From an uncultured Alphaproteobacteria bacterium (lineage in GTDB: Bacteria; Pseudomonadota; Alphaproteobacteria; Rhodobacterales; Rhodobacteraceae): a stretch of 64,000 bases of DNA. Numbering within the stretch: position 1 is the stretch's first letter; each line of letters opens with the position of its first letter. The notes under the pieces were generated by a model. That model ran no database searches, was not told where the DNA came from, and saw only the letters and a list, made by a program, of their open reading frames with translations. Where the stretch lies: positions 1-64,000 of the forward strand of contig CACBAO010000006.1 of assembly GCA_902537235.1 (NCBI GenBank), given 5' to 3'. Below, piece after piece: positions 49,766-58,858 of this stretch. The position numbers were made by a program, and so were the translations under genes.

Positions 49766-50950
49766 TTACGAAGATTGTCGAATATCAAGTAAATTCAATT
49801 CTTCAAAGACAAAAGTTGGTTCTTTTTCAGCTTTTAATGACTCAATGATAATCATAGCTTGGGTTTTTGGCGCCATTCCGTCTATGGGAGGATCCAGATC
49901 TAAATTAGTTGGAAATGAATAGCCCTCCGAACTTGCCCCCACAACATTTTCGATTAGCCTGAAAGGCATCTTTTTTTTCATAACTAATTCTAATAACCGA
50001 GGGTATAGTGTCTTAGCCATAGTTTTCCTATCAATGGTTTCCATTGCTCTTCCAAATGCTGATGATATTTGGAGTAGATTGGCCATTCTTTTTACTGATT
50101 TAGTTTTATTATTTCCTGCTCCATGCATAACAGCAGGATTAAAGAACACAGCATCTCCCTTTGTCATTTCAATCTGAACAGCATTTTTATCGAAGAATTT
50201 TTGATACTTCTCATTAGAAAAGTCAATATAGCCCCTTCTATATAATTGGGAGTACGGTAGTAAGAGCGTAGGCCCACTTTCAATACTCATGTCGCAGTGC
50301 GCAATTGCGCCTTGAAGTGTAAGGTAAGGTGACATTGCATGTACATGTAGAGGCCAACTGGCAGATTGTTCACCTGACATAAATCCTAAGTGATAGTCTC
50401 TATGAGCATTTTGAGCTTTTCCACCAGGATTCACTCTATTGACTTGTGCCGTTACTTGGTAATTGGGGCCAAGCCAAGCTTCTGAAGCTAACGCGATGGC
50501 TTCTGAGCAATAGTAATCTATAAAGTTTTGTGGGTCCTTCATACAGTGCTTTTGGAGTGAATTCCATATTCTATCGTTCGCTCCTGGTTTAGCAAAGTGA
50601 TCGCCTACATTCCCATTTAATTTTTCAGAGTTTATTATTTCTTCAAAATTAGTCGTTGCTATGTCGACCACAGAAGTATTTTCAATAGCATTTGAAATCG
50701 CAATTATTCCCGCACCGCTTTCGAATACGCTAGACCACTCAGTTAGTAATTCCTGTTTTCTCTCAAATAAATTTGCACAGTCTCTGACTAACTGCCCAGA
50801 ATAAATTGGAATATTATTCTTAATTTCTATAGCAAGCGGCGCATCAGCTTTTGTTGTTTCTCGGTTAACAATTTTTTCAAAAGTTTGAAAATTCTCATGT
50901 TCCTCATTGGAGGGAATTTTTTTTTCTAAATCAGTAATTCCATCTTTCAT
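49766..50950 (-). CDS. Phytanoyl-CoA dioxygenase (PhyH) family protein
   Basis: NAHRDYHLGF (HxD), GPTLLLPYSQLYRRG, GDAVFFNPAVMHGAGNN. Confidence 0.8.
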   Translation of the reverse strand: MKDGITDLEKKIPSNEEHENFQTFEKIVNRETTKADAPLAIEIKNNIPIYSGQLVRDCANLFERKQELLTEWSSVFESGAGIIAISNAIENTSVVDIATTNFEEIINSEKLNGNVGDHFAKPGANDRIWNSLQKHCMKDPQNFIDYYCSEAIALASEAWLGPNYQVTAQVNRVNPGGKAQNAHRDYHLGFMSGEQSASWPLHVHAMSPYLTLQGAIAHCDMSIESGPTLLLPYSQLYRRGYIDFSNEKYQKFFDKNAVQIEMTKGDAVFFNPAVMHGAGNNKTKSVKRMANLLQISSAFGRAMETIDRKTMAKTLYPRLLELVMKKKMPFRLIENVVGASSEGYSFPTNLDLDPPIDGMAPKTQAMIIIESLKAEKEPTFVFEELNLLDIRQSS

Positions 50951-51021
50951 GTCTTAATCTCCAAGTGCTAATGTATCCAATTTTAATCTTTTTTTTGAGA
51001 ACGAAAACTAAATTTTTAATC

Positions 51022-51059
51022 AGATAGGAAGATTAATAATAGATAGGAAGATTAATAAT
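51022..51059. repeat. Perfect tandem duplication, 19 bp x 2 (AGATAGGAAGATTAATAAT)
   Basis: Direct reading of the intergenic sequence. Confidence 0.95.
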
Positions 51060-51088
51060 TCTCAAAACATTAACCAGCTAAGCCGTTG

Positions 51089-52318
51089 TCAAATCGCTCC
51101 GGAGTCCCTAAGTGCCTCTATTTGTTCATTATTCAATCCAAGCATTTCTTTTAAAATAGCTATATTATCTTCTCCAAGCTTTGGTGCTCTTCTAATTTCG
51201 GTTTCGGCCATATTCGAAAGCTTTATTGGATTGCCAAAGACTTTAACAACCTCGTTTAGTACAGGCATATCAAGAATCATTTTGCGGTCTATTAATTGAG
51301 GATCAGAAACAACTTCACCAATTCCCTTGATTGGGCTTAACGGAACTTTATCGGCAAGCATAGTTTCAAGCTCGGCCTTAGTGTATCTGGAAAACCATCC
51401 ATTAATGAGAGGCTTTATGCGTCTGTCATACACTTCCTTATTAAAACGCTTGTGCATTGTATCAATTTCAGGATCTGACGCCAAATCATCACAATTAAAA
51501 ACTTTGAGCGTTTCTCGCCACTGTTTATCATTATATCCCCCAAAAAATACGAACCCATCCTTACAGGAAAATTGTTCATATGGTCGGACAAAAGCGTGAT
51601 CATTTCCTGTAGGGGTGGCCTCTACACCATCGACAGAATAACGAAGAAGCGCGCTTTCGGTTAAACATAGAGTGGAGTCAACCTGAGCTACATCAACTAA
51701 TTGCCCTATTCCTGTTTTTTCTGCCTCTCTAAGCGCCACAATAGTCCCTATTGTGCCAAAAAAACAGGCTGCCAAATCTCCAATGATGGTGCCCACTCTT
51801 ACCGGCGGCCTGTCAGGATAACCATTCATAGACCAAAGACCACTTTCAGCCTGTCCAGTGTTATCAAAACTTGGTCTTGACGACTTTGGTCCCGTCTGAC
51901 CAAAACCACTTATTGAAGTATATACAAGTGCGGGGTTTTCTTTTTTAAGATCTTCATACCCCAACCCTAGACCATTCATTGCTCCAGGGCGAAAATTCTC
52001 AATTAAAATATCTGCCTTTTTTACCAATTGCTTTAAGGTTTTTTTGCCCTCTACAGTTTTTAGATTCAAGGTCATGCCCAACTTATTTCTATTATACTGA
52101 GCAAAGAAAGCACTTTCTTTATCGGTTTTTGTGAAAGGCGGAAAGTTCCTCGTGTAATCAGGGTCTCCCGGGTTTTCAATTTTTATAACCGTAGCTCCTA
52201 AATCTGCTAGGATCATGGCGCTGTAGGGACCAGCGACTACTCGAGTTATATCGAGTACAACTACACCTTCAAGAGGTAGTCGAGTATTATCAGATTTTTT
52301 GTCCCTACTTGCTTCCAT
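51089..52318 (-). CDS. CaiB/BaiF family CoA transferase
   Basis: GVVVLDITRVVAGPYSAMILADLGATVIKIENPGDPDYTRNFPP, NRNKLGMTLNLKTVEGK, LIENFRPGAMNGLGLGYE. Confidence 0.95.
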   Translation of the reverse strand: MEASRDKKSDNTRLPLEGVVVLDITRVVAGPYSAMILADLGATVIKIENPGDPDYTRNFPPFTKTDKESAFFAQYNRNKLGMTLNLKTVEGKKTLKQLVKKADILIENFRPGAMNGLGLGYEDLKKENPALVYTSISGFGQTGPKSSRPSFDNTGQAESGLWSMNGYPDRPPVRVGTIIGDLAACFFGTIGTIVALREAEKTGIGQLVDVAQVDSTLCLTESALLRYSVDGVEATPTGNDHAFVRPYEQFSCKDGFVFFGGYNDKQWRETLKVFNCDDLASDPEIDTMHKRFNKEVYDRRIKPLINGWFSRYTKAELETMLADKVPLSPIKGIGEVVSDPQLIDRKMILDMPVLNEVVKVFGNPIKLSNMAETEIRRAPKLGEDNIAILKEMLGLNNEQIEALRDSGAI

Positions 52319-52346
52319 AAATAAAATTTTTCAATTGAATTAAATT

Positions 52347-52778
52347 TTATGCATAGATCTTATCACTTAATCCATATATCAGAATAGCATTCAGTATGGT
52401 GAAGCCAGCAGGTGCGATATATGCTTCAGCTGTATATTTTACACCATCTAATTTAGCAGCTTCAGAAAACTTTACTGTAACATAACCGAAGTATGTAAAA
52501 ATCAAACTTTGTAAAAAACCAAATACAAAGATGGGCCATGTTCCCTGAGGGCCATTTTCCCGAAATAATATATATATTGAAACAAGAACTAGAGCAGCTA
52601 TCAAAGAGCCGGCAAGCCTAGTTGGTAATATTGCGGAGTGGTGTATACCATACTGGTCGCAAAACTTTTCTGATGTAAACAGCGCTTGGTAGGCGTAATA
52701 TGCTCCCCCTATTAAGTTAAGTATGAAAAGGATTAAGAATACTGGGCCATTAAATGCGTCGATCATTTTTTCCTCCAA
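52347..52778 (-). CDS. Hypothetical 4-TM membrane protein
   Basis: 143-aa ORF with alternating hydrophobic segments. Confidence 0.6.
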   Translation of the reverse strand: MEEKMIDAFNGPVFLILFILNLIGGAYYAYQALFTSEKFCDQYGIHHSAILPTRLAGSLIAALVLVSIYILFRENGPQGTWPIFVFGFLQSLIFTYFGYVTVKFSEAAKLDGVKYTAEAYIAPAGFTILNAILIYGLSDKIYA

Positions 52779-52971
52779 AATTTATTTATTAGAGCGTAAC
52801 ACGAGTAGTTCAAAAATGCTACGACGGTAGCAAAATATTGGGTCTTGAATGGGTGAAAATTAATTGGATTAACTTTGAAATAAAAAAATACTTCGATTAC
52901 TATCAGGTGATTACTAGATATTAAAAATGAGCCTTTAGGGCTCGAACAAATTTAGTGTGGAGAAACTATAA

Positions 52972-53379
52972 GTGTTTGATACAAAAATAGCCATAGTACT
53001 TTTATCATCTCTGAAGACTTGGCAAAAACTGAATGTGACGTCATTCTTGACAAGTGGTATCATTGGTCAATCGACCTCTTTAATTGGTGAAAAATATACT
53101 GATGCATCAAACTATGAATATCTTGCATTAAATAGACAACCAGTGGTTGTTTTAGAAGCTGATTTATCAGTTTTAAAAAAAATCCATAACAGAATTTTGG
53201 GAAGATCTCTAATCTGTTCTATCTATATAGAGGACATGTTTTCGACAGGGCATGATGAGGCTAATCGGGGTACAGTTAAAAATTACTCTAGTGAGGATCT
53301 TCCGTTAGTGGGCATAGCTCTTAGAGAAGAGAAAAAAATAGTCGACAAAGTTACAAAGGGTGCGAAGCTACATTCGTAA
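52972..53379 (+). CDS. DUF2000 family protein
   Basis: KIAIVLLSSLKTWQKLNVTSFLTSGI, DASNYEYLALNRQPVVVLEA, YIEDMFSTGHDEANR; GTG start. Confidence 0.8.
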   Translation: MFDTKIAIVLLSSLKTWQKLNVTSFLTSGIIGQSTSLIGEKYTDASNYEYLALNRQPVVVLEADLSVLKKIHNRILGRSLICSIYIEDMFSTGHDEANRGTVKNYSSEDLPLVGIALREEKKIVDKVTKGAKLHS

Positions 53380-53461
53380 TGAGTTAAGGATCATTTAAAT
53401 AACCGAATTAGACCGTAACTTAAACAAACATTAGTCACATGTTTTAAAGGAAAAAAAACTT

Positions 53462-53662
53462 ATGCAGTGGGAATATTATGTGAAGGATTTTAAGTTTGAT
53501 GAAAGTCAAATAGAAGATGGATTTCCAAATAAATTGGAGCATGACGATTTGGCTCATCTGGGAAATGCTGGGTGGGAATTAATAAATATTGTTTCCTATC
53601 GATCAAGCGACAATGAACTCTGTTTAAGGTATTACTACAAAAAAGCTAAAATGACGAATTAA
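53462..53662 (+). CDS. Hypothetical small protein (DUF4177-like)
   Basis: MQWEYYVKDF...LAHLGNAGWELINIVSYRS...RYYYKK pattern. Confidence 0.55.
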   Translation: MQWEYYVKDFKFDESQIEDGFPNKLEHDDLAHLGNAGWELINIVSYRSSDNELCLRYYYKKAKMTN

Positions 53663-53803
53663 ATAAAAAAATCGAAGGAATAGCTGTAATTTGCGTCTTT
53701 GATTTTTCTTTATTAGACGAAATATTTCTAACGGCACAGTCCACCAACTTTTTCACAAAAATTTTATCCTTGTCAAAGCAAAATAGAACCCTATTTGAAG
53801 ATC

Positions 53804-53917
53804 ATGATTTTATTTTTAACAACTCTGCTCACAATCACGCTTGTTCTAGACTATGGATTTAGAAACCAAATAAATCCACGGCGCGTGAGAATTGATAAAA
53901 AAAAGAAGTCAAATTAA
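53804..53917 (+). CDS. Possible 37-aa single-TM small protein (MILFLTTLLTITLVLDYGFRNQINPRRVRIDKKKKSN)
   Basis: Short ORF with hydrophobic N-term and basic C-term in an otherwise empty interval. Confidence 0.3.
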   Translation: MILFLTTLLTITLVLDYGFRNQINPRRVRIDKKKKSN

Positions 53918-53989
53918 GACACAAAAAGACTTTAATCGTTATGGGTTAGGCTACTTACAACTCATTTAATATCGATTTTTGGAGATATC

Positions 53990-54202
53990 ATGGATGACAA
54001 AGACGTTAAAGAAGCCGCTTTAAAACAAGCGCAGGAGGCTTATGGAATGTTTTTAAGTTTCATGAAGTGGGTTGCCTATATTTTTATTGTTATGGTAATC
54101 ATTTTGGCTTTCTTCAATTTTTTTGATGATCCAACAGGTAGCAAACATTTACCGGAAGAGATTTCTGACCAATATGATCCCAGCGGATTATCCAAGAAAT
54201 AA
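53990..54202 (+). CDS. Small single-TM protein, possibly aa3-type cytochrome oxidase subunit IV-like
   Basis: AYGMFLSFMKWVAYIFIVMVIILAFFNFF; weak family assignment. Confidence 0.45.
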   Translation: MDDKDVKEAALKQAQEAYGMFLSFMKWVAYIFIVMVIILAFFNFFDDPTGSKHLPEEISDQYDPSGLSKK

Positions 54203-54363
54203 TATTCCATCTTCGTCCGGGCTGATTTAAATAGCTGTGCGAGTGAATAATTGAAAAGCATTTTTTACAAAATTCTTGATGAAAATTAGCCTAAATTGGC
54301 TTTATTAACTATTAAATGAATTGTGAACTGCTTCTTTTCCTTGCAAAAAACTATATTAAAGAA

Positions 54364-54765
54364 ATGGTAAGGCTGTTTCAAATATTCACGCTGATTTCCC
54401 TGTTGGTCTCGTGCGATGTTGGAGCCTCTCCCCAGTCATTGAATGTTTCTTCCACATCTTCTGATCACGGTACACTTGTACTTGGTCGTTCCACTGGAAT
54501 ACCGGGCATGTTTGGCCGTTTTACAGTTATTTTGAATGGTAAAGTTTTGGGGATGCTAGGAGAAAATCAGATTATCAAGAAAAGGTTAATCCGAGGTCGG
54601 TACACGCTAACTATCAGGGACGATGTGGAATATCGTAAAATTCTAGGAACGAAAGTAAGATTTTCAATTAATTCCGGCCAGATTGAGTTTTTAATAGTTA
54701 ATCTTGAGAAAAAAGCGTTTGATTCGCGATATAGAATTGTTGTCAAAAAGGTAAAAAGAGATTAG
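54364..54765 (+). CDS. Putative small lipoprotein
   Basis: N-term MVRLFQIFTLISLLVSC lipobox; beta-rich PEGA-like remainder; 24-nt gap to the downstream cyclase. Confidence 0.55.
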   Translation: MVRLFQIFTLISLLVSCDVGASPQSLNVSSTSSDHGTLVLGRSTGIPGMFGRFTVILNGKVLGMLGENQIIKKRLIRGRYTLTIRDDVEYRKILGTKVRFSINSGQIEFLIVNLEKKAFDSRYRIVVKKVKRD

Positions 54766-54789
54766 GCAGGATCTAAGGATTGATAAATT

Positions 54790-56346
54790 ATGAAATTTAA
54801 ACCTATACCTCATGACGTCGAGAAAGATAAAAGCTACTTTTGGTGCAGTTGTGGAAAGAGTAAAAATCAGCCTTTCTGCGATGGTAGTCATGCAGGTAGT
54901 GAATTTGCACCCTTAAAATATGTAGCGGAGGAAACAGAGACGAAATATTTCTGCACATGTAAAAAGACAAAAAACAAACCTTTCTGTGATGGTAGTCACA
55001 ATAAACTAAATCAAAGTCTCAATGATGAAGATCTCTTTTCTGCACTAGTACACCCTGACAAGAAAAAAATAGAGGTAGGTGTAGATGAAACAATACTCAC
55101 AGCATCAATAAGAAATAATATATCTCACTTAAGTGCTTGCGGAGGTACTGGAAAATGCTCGACTTGCAGAGTTGAAATTACAGAAGGATTAGAAAATTGT
55201 TCTCCAAGATCAGATGCTGAGAAAAAACTATCGAATAAGCTTTCCTTTCCCGAAAATATAAGACTTGCCTGCCAAACCACAATAAGCGGACCTGTTTCGT
55301 ACAGAAGACTTCTCCTCGACAAGAGGGATTTGAGTAATTCAAATAAATTGTCTGATACGAAACTAGAGTCTGTTGGTACTATAAGAAATTTGACGGTGAT
55401 GTTTTGCGATATAAAGGGTTTTACCCCTTTTTCTGAGGCGCTTGCTGCTTATGATGTGATATTCATTTTAAATAGATACATCTCTATAATGCGCGAAATC
55501 ATTATTAAAAATGGTGGAGAGATAAATAATTATATTGGTGATGCAATTTTGGCTATCTTTGGTCTCAAAGACTCAAGACAACAGACACTCAGAGCAGCAA
55601 ATACAGCATTAGAAATGCTAAAAGCTATGGACGAATTTAAGGATTATCTATCTCAAGCTTACGGGAGAGATTTTGATATACGAATAGGTGTTCATTACGG
55701 TGAAGCCATTCTAGGTTCTGTTGGTTTTGGCGAAGACAAAAAATTTACCATAATTGGAGACACTGTAAATATTGCCAGTAGAATTGAAGCTATAAATAAA
55801 GAGGCGGGAACACGTTTTCTTATTTCCGATGTTGCTTATGAAAGAATTAAAGATGCTGTTGATGTAAGAAATTTTGTGCGATTAAAATTAAGAGGATCCA
55901 GCAATTTAATCACCCTGCATGAGGTTAGCGGTCTAAATAAAGATAAGCTAATAGATCACTCTGATATTAAAATAAAAGAGATTGATGGCAATACTTGGAT
56001 AAGGACTTTGCCCATTAGCGAGCTCGATGTCGGCGAAAAGAAAAAGTTTGAATATGATGGAAAAGAATTTCTTCTTATAAATCAGGAAGGCATCTTTGCT
56101 ATCGAGAATATATGTCCTCACATGAATTTACCATTGGACATAGGTCAGATAACAGATGAGGGAACTATTTTATGTCCTTATCATAATAGTGAGTTTTGTT
56201 TTAGATCAGGTGAAGTGAGAAAATGGGTTGGATTACAACCTAAAGAAGTTGAAAGAGACTGTGAGCCACTTACGGTTATTTCCACTCTGGAAGCAGATAG
56301 TTATATCTGGATTCAGAAACTTAAAGGCAGGGGACGATATAGGTAA
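54790..56346 (+). CDS. Multi-domain FeS nucleotide cyclase: CDGSH x2, [2Fe-2S] ferredoxin, class III cyclase, Rieske
   Basis: CSCGKSKNQPFCDGSH (aa 19-34), CTCKKTKNKPFCDGSH (aa 55-70), C117-x5-C123-x2-C126...C161 ferredoxin motif, LTVMFCDIKGFT / NNYIGDAILAIFG / IIGDTVNIASRIE cyclase motifs, C442-x-H444-x17-C462-x2-H465 Rieske motif; one uninterrupted ORF. Confidence 0.93.
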   Translation: MKFKPIPHDVEKDKSYFWCSCGKSKNQPFCDGSHAGSEFAPLKYVAEETETKYFCTCKKTKNKPFCDGSHNKLNQSLNDEDLFSALVHPDKKKIEVGVDETILTASIRNNISHLSACGGTGKCSTCRVEITEGLENCSPRSDAEKKLSNKLSFPENIRLACQTTISGPVSYRRLLLDKRDLSNSNKLSDTKLESVGTIRNLTVMFCDIKGFTPFSEALAAYDVIFILNRYISIMREIIIKNGGEINNYIGDAILAIFGLKDSRQQTLRAANTALEMLKAMDEFKDYLSQAYGRDFDIRIGVHYGEAILGSVGFGEDKKFTIIGDTVNIASRIEAINKEAGTRFLISDVAYERIKDAVDVRNFVRLKLRGSSNLITLHEVSGLNKDKLIDHSDIKIKEIDGNTWIRTLPISELDVGEKKKFEYDGKEFLLINQEGIFAIENICPHMNLPLDIGQITDEGTILCPYHNSEFCFRSGEVRKWVGLQPKEVERDCEPLTVISTLEADSYIWIQKLKGRGRYR

Positions 56347-56351
56347 ACACA

Positions 56352-57149
56352 TTGGTAGATTATATTAAAAAAGATAGGATAGCATTTATCACACTTAATC
56401 GACCTGAAGCTAAGAATGCAATAGATCCTCCAACACACAAAAGGCTATGGGAAATTTGGGAAGATTTTGAAAGTGATAATAGTGTTGACATAGCCATACT
56501 TACAGGTAATGGAGATGCCTTTTGTGCAGGAGCAGATTTAAAAAGCTACATGTCCCGATGGCCTAATGCGAACCCAGAAAAAGTTCGTAAGAATATAGCT
56601 GATGGATTAGGAGGATTGACCAGAGGACTTCATCGCTTGAAAAAGCCTACCATAGCGGCTGTCAACGGATGGGCATTAGCAGGAGGATTTGAAACGGCGC
56701 TGGCCTGTGATATTCGTATTGCATCTGAGTATGCTAAGTTTGGGTCTTTCGAGGCTAGGAGAGGATTTCATCATGGTGATGGGGGGATACCAAGGCTAAT
56801 TAATTCTGCCGGGCTCAGTGTCGCTATGCAGATGCTACTCACTGCTGAACCAATTGACGCGAATAGGGCTTTTCAATGGAATTTGGTCAGTGAAGTAGTG
56901 CCTCATGAATCATTGATGGAAAGAGCAGAATTGATTGCACGTCAAATATTGCGAAATGATCAAGTTGCTGTACGTTCGGCCAAAGAGACCATTCTGGATA
57001 TGATCGGAAGAAACTTAGATGATCAGCTTCGCGTTGAGGCAATTAACGGTTACAGTGTTGCCACGAGAAAAGAAGTGCTTTCTCGATTGCAAGAGTTTTA
57101 CGAAAAATCAGATAAAGGAAGACACGGTAAGAATTCTACTCAACTCTAA
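56352..57149 (+). CDS. Enoyl-CoA hydratase/isomerase family protein
   Basis: AFITLNRPEAKNAID, AILTGNGDAFCAGADLKSY, AAVNGWALAGGFETALACDIRIASEYAKFG; TTG start. Confidence 0.94.
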   Translation: MVDYIKKDRIAFITLNRPEAKNAIDPPTHKRLWEIWEDFESDNSVDIAILTGNGDAFCAGADLKSYMSRWPNANPEKVRKNIADGLGGLTRGLHRLKKPTIAAVNGWALAGGFETALACDIRIASEYAKFGSFEARRGFHHGDGGIPRLINSAGLSVAMQMLLTAEPIDANRAFQWNLVSEVVPHESLMERAELIARQILRNDQVAVRSAKETILDMIGRNLDDQLRVEAINGYSVATRKEVLSRLQEFYEKSDKGRHGKNSTQL

Positions 57150-57275
57150 TCAATGGTATATGTGCGGCGCAACAATGCCTTCGTGTCTCGATTAAATAGT
57201 TTTTTTTGTAAACTTATTGAATACAGTTTCCATATTAAGCATACTAATGTCTGGTTCTTTATTAGGGAGGAAAAA

Positions 57276-58805
57276 ATGAAATTTTTAAGAGATACCTTTA
57301 TAATGTCCATAGTTTTTATTTTATCTCCATTTATTGCACTCGCAGATAAATCGGATGATACGCTTGTAATAGCGTTTACAAGAGAAATAACCAACTTGGA
57401 CTATAATTATGGTACAAAAACTGAGTACATAATTCTAGGTGATATGATTGACGATTCTTTATTTTATGTCGAACCAGAAAACTTGTCTTATGCTCCATCC
57501 TTGGCATCAGATTTCAAAATCGTTAATGAAACTACGATCGACGTAAATTTAAAACAAGGAGTGAAGTTTCATGACGGCTCAGAAATGACAGCTGATGATG
57601 TAGTCTACACTTTTAACTTTATAAACAAAAACGATAAGAACAGACGTCATTCAAAAGTTTCAGGATGGTTGGATAGTATAGAACGGACTGGAAAATATTC
57701 TGTGAGGTTCAACTTAAAAACTCCCTATGCTAACTTTTTCAATGATTGCTATCGAATTAAGATAAGAAAAAAGGGGATTATGGGTACTGAGGGTAACTGG
57801 ATAGATGATGCACAAGCGACATCGAATACAGGCCTTGGACCGTATAAGGTAATATCTTTTGAGCCAGGAGTAGAAGTTGTGCTTGAAAGAAATGAAGAGT
57901 ATTTCAATGGACCGAAAGGTAAACCAGCAATCAAAAATTTAATCATAAGATCCATACCTGATATGGGTACCCAGCAGGCTGAGTTGATGAGTGGTGGTAT
58001 TCATTGGATGTACAATGTTAAAAAAGATATTGGTGAAGCAATGGCTAAGACGGGTAAAGCAGATTATCAGCTTGGACCTAGTTTAAGAGTAGGGTTTCTA
58101 GTCTTGGATGCTGGAGGATATTCTGGAGAGGGTAATCCAATTACAAAGCTAGAAGTAAGAAGAGCGATGAACCATGCAATAAACAGAAATAGCATTGCGA
58201 CGAATCTTATTGGAGGCCCCGCTAAAGCTATTCATACCGCGTGTAACCCAGTGGTATTTGGGTGTTTCCAAGATGTTATGAAATATGAATATAATCCTGA
58301 GAAGGCCAAAGAATTGCTAGTGCAAGCTGGTTATCCAAATGGTTTTGACTTAGAACTTTATTCATATAGGGACAAAGAAGCGGCCTTAGCTATGGTAGAC
58401 GATCTTGCGAAAGTTGGAATAAACGTGTCTTTGAAACATGGGAAACTAGCTGTTCTGAATAAAGCCCGTAAAGCAAGACAGATAAGAGCTTACTTTGGAA
58501 CGTGGGGATCTTCCGCTTCTCCAGATACTGCAACAATTTCCAACATCCATTGGAGAAATCCTGAGAAGGGTGATAGAAACCTTAGTGGAGATCCGAAAGT
58601 TAATGAGCTCATGCTTGGAGGCGAGCAAACTTTAGACAAAGAGGAAAGAAAACGACTTTATGCTGAAGGTTTAAAATTGATTGCTGAACAAGCATATTGG
58701 GTTCCACTTTGGTCGTATTCCGAAGGGGTTTTATCGAGCAAAGATATTAACTTTGTTCAAGATCCTGACGGATATCCAAGAATTTGGAAAACCACTTGGA
58801 AATAA
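57276..58805 (+). CDS. Peptide/nickel-type ABC transporter substrate-binding protein
   Basis: ATG at 57276 preceded by AGGGAGG; signal peptide; VKFHDGSEMTADDVVYTFNFI, GLGPYKVISFEPG. Confidence 0.94.
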   Translation: MKFLRDTFIMSIVFILSPFIALADKSDDTLVIAFTREITNLDYNYGTKTEYIILGDMIDDSLFYVEPENLSYAPSLASDFKIVNETTIDVNLKQGVKFHDGSEMTADDVVYTFNFINKNDKNRRHSKVSGWLDSIERTGKYSVRFNLKTPYANFFNDCYRIKIRKKGIMGTEGNWIDDAQATSNTGLGPYKVISFEPGVEVVLERNEEYFNGPKGKPAIKNLIIRSIPDMGTQQAELMSGGIHWMYNVKKDIGEAMAKTGKADYQLGPSLRVGFLVLDAGGYSGEGNPITKLEVRRAMNHAINRNSIATNLIGGPAKAIHTACNPVVFGCFQDVMKYEYNPEKAKELLVQAGYPNGFDLELYSYRDKEAALAMVDDLAKVGINVSLKHGKLAVLNKARKARQIRAYFGTWGSSASPDTATISNIHWRNPEKGDRNLSGDPKVNELMLGGEQTLDKEERKRLYAEGLKLIAEQAYWVPLWSYSEGVLSSKDINFVQDPDGYPRIWKTTWK

Positions 58806-58858
58806 AAACTTTTTGGCTTGGCGATAAATTATGACTTTCTTCAAAGTGAACAACTGAA

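Noticed and set aside
51022-51059. Tandem repeat considered as a CRISPR remnant
   Set aside because: Only two contiguous units, no spacers, no cas genes
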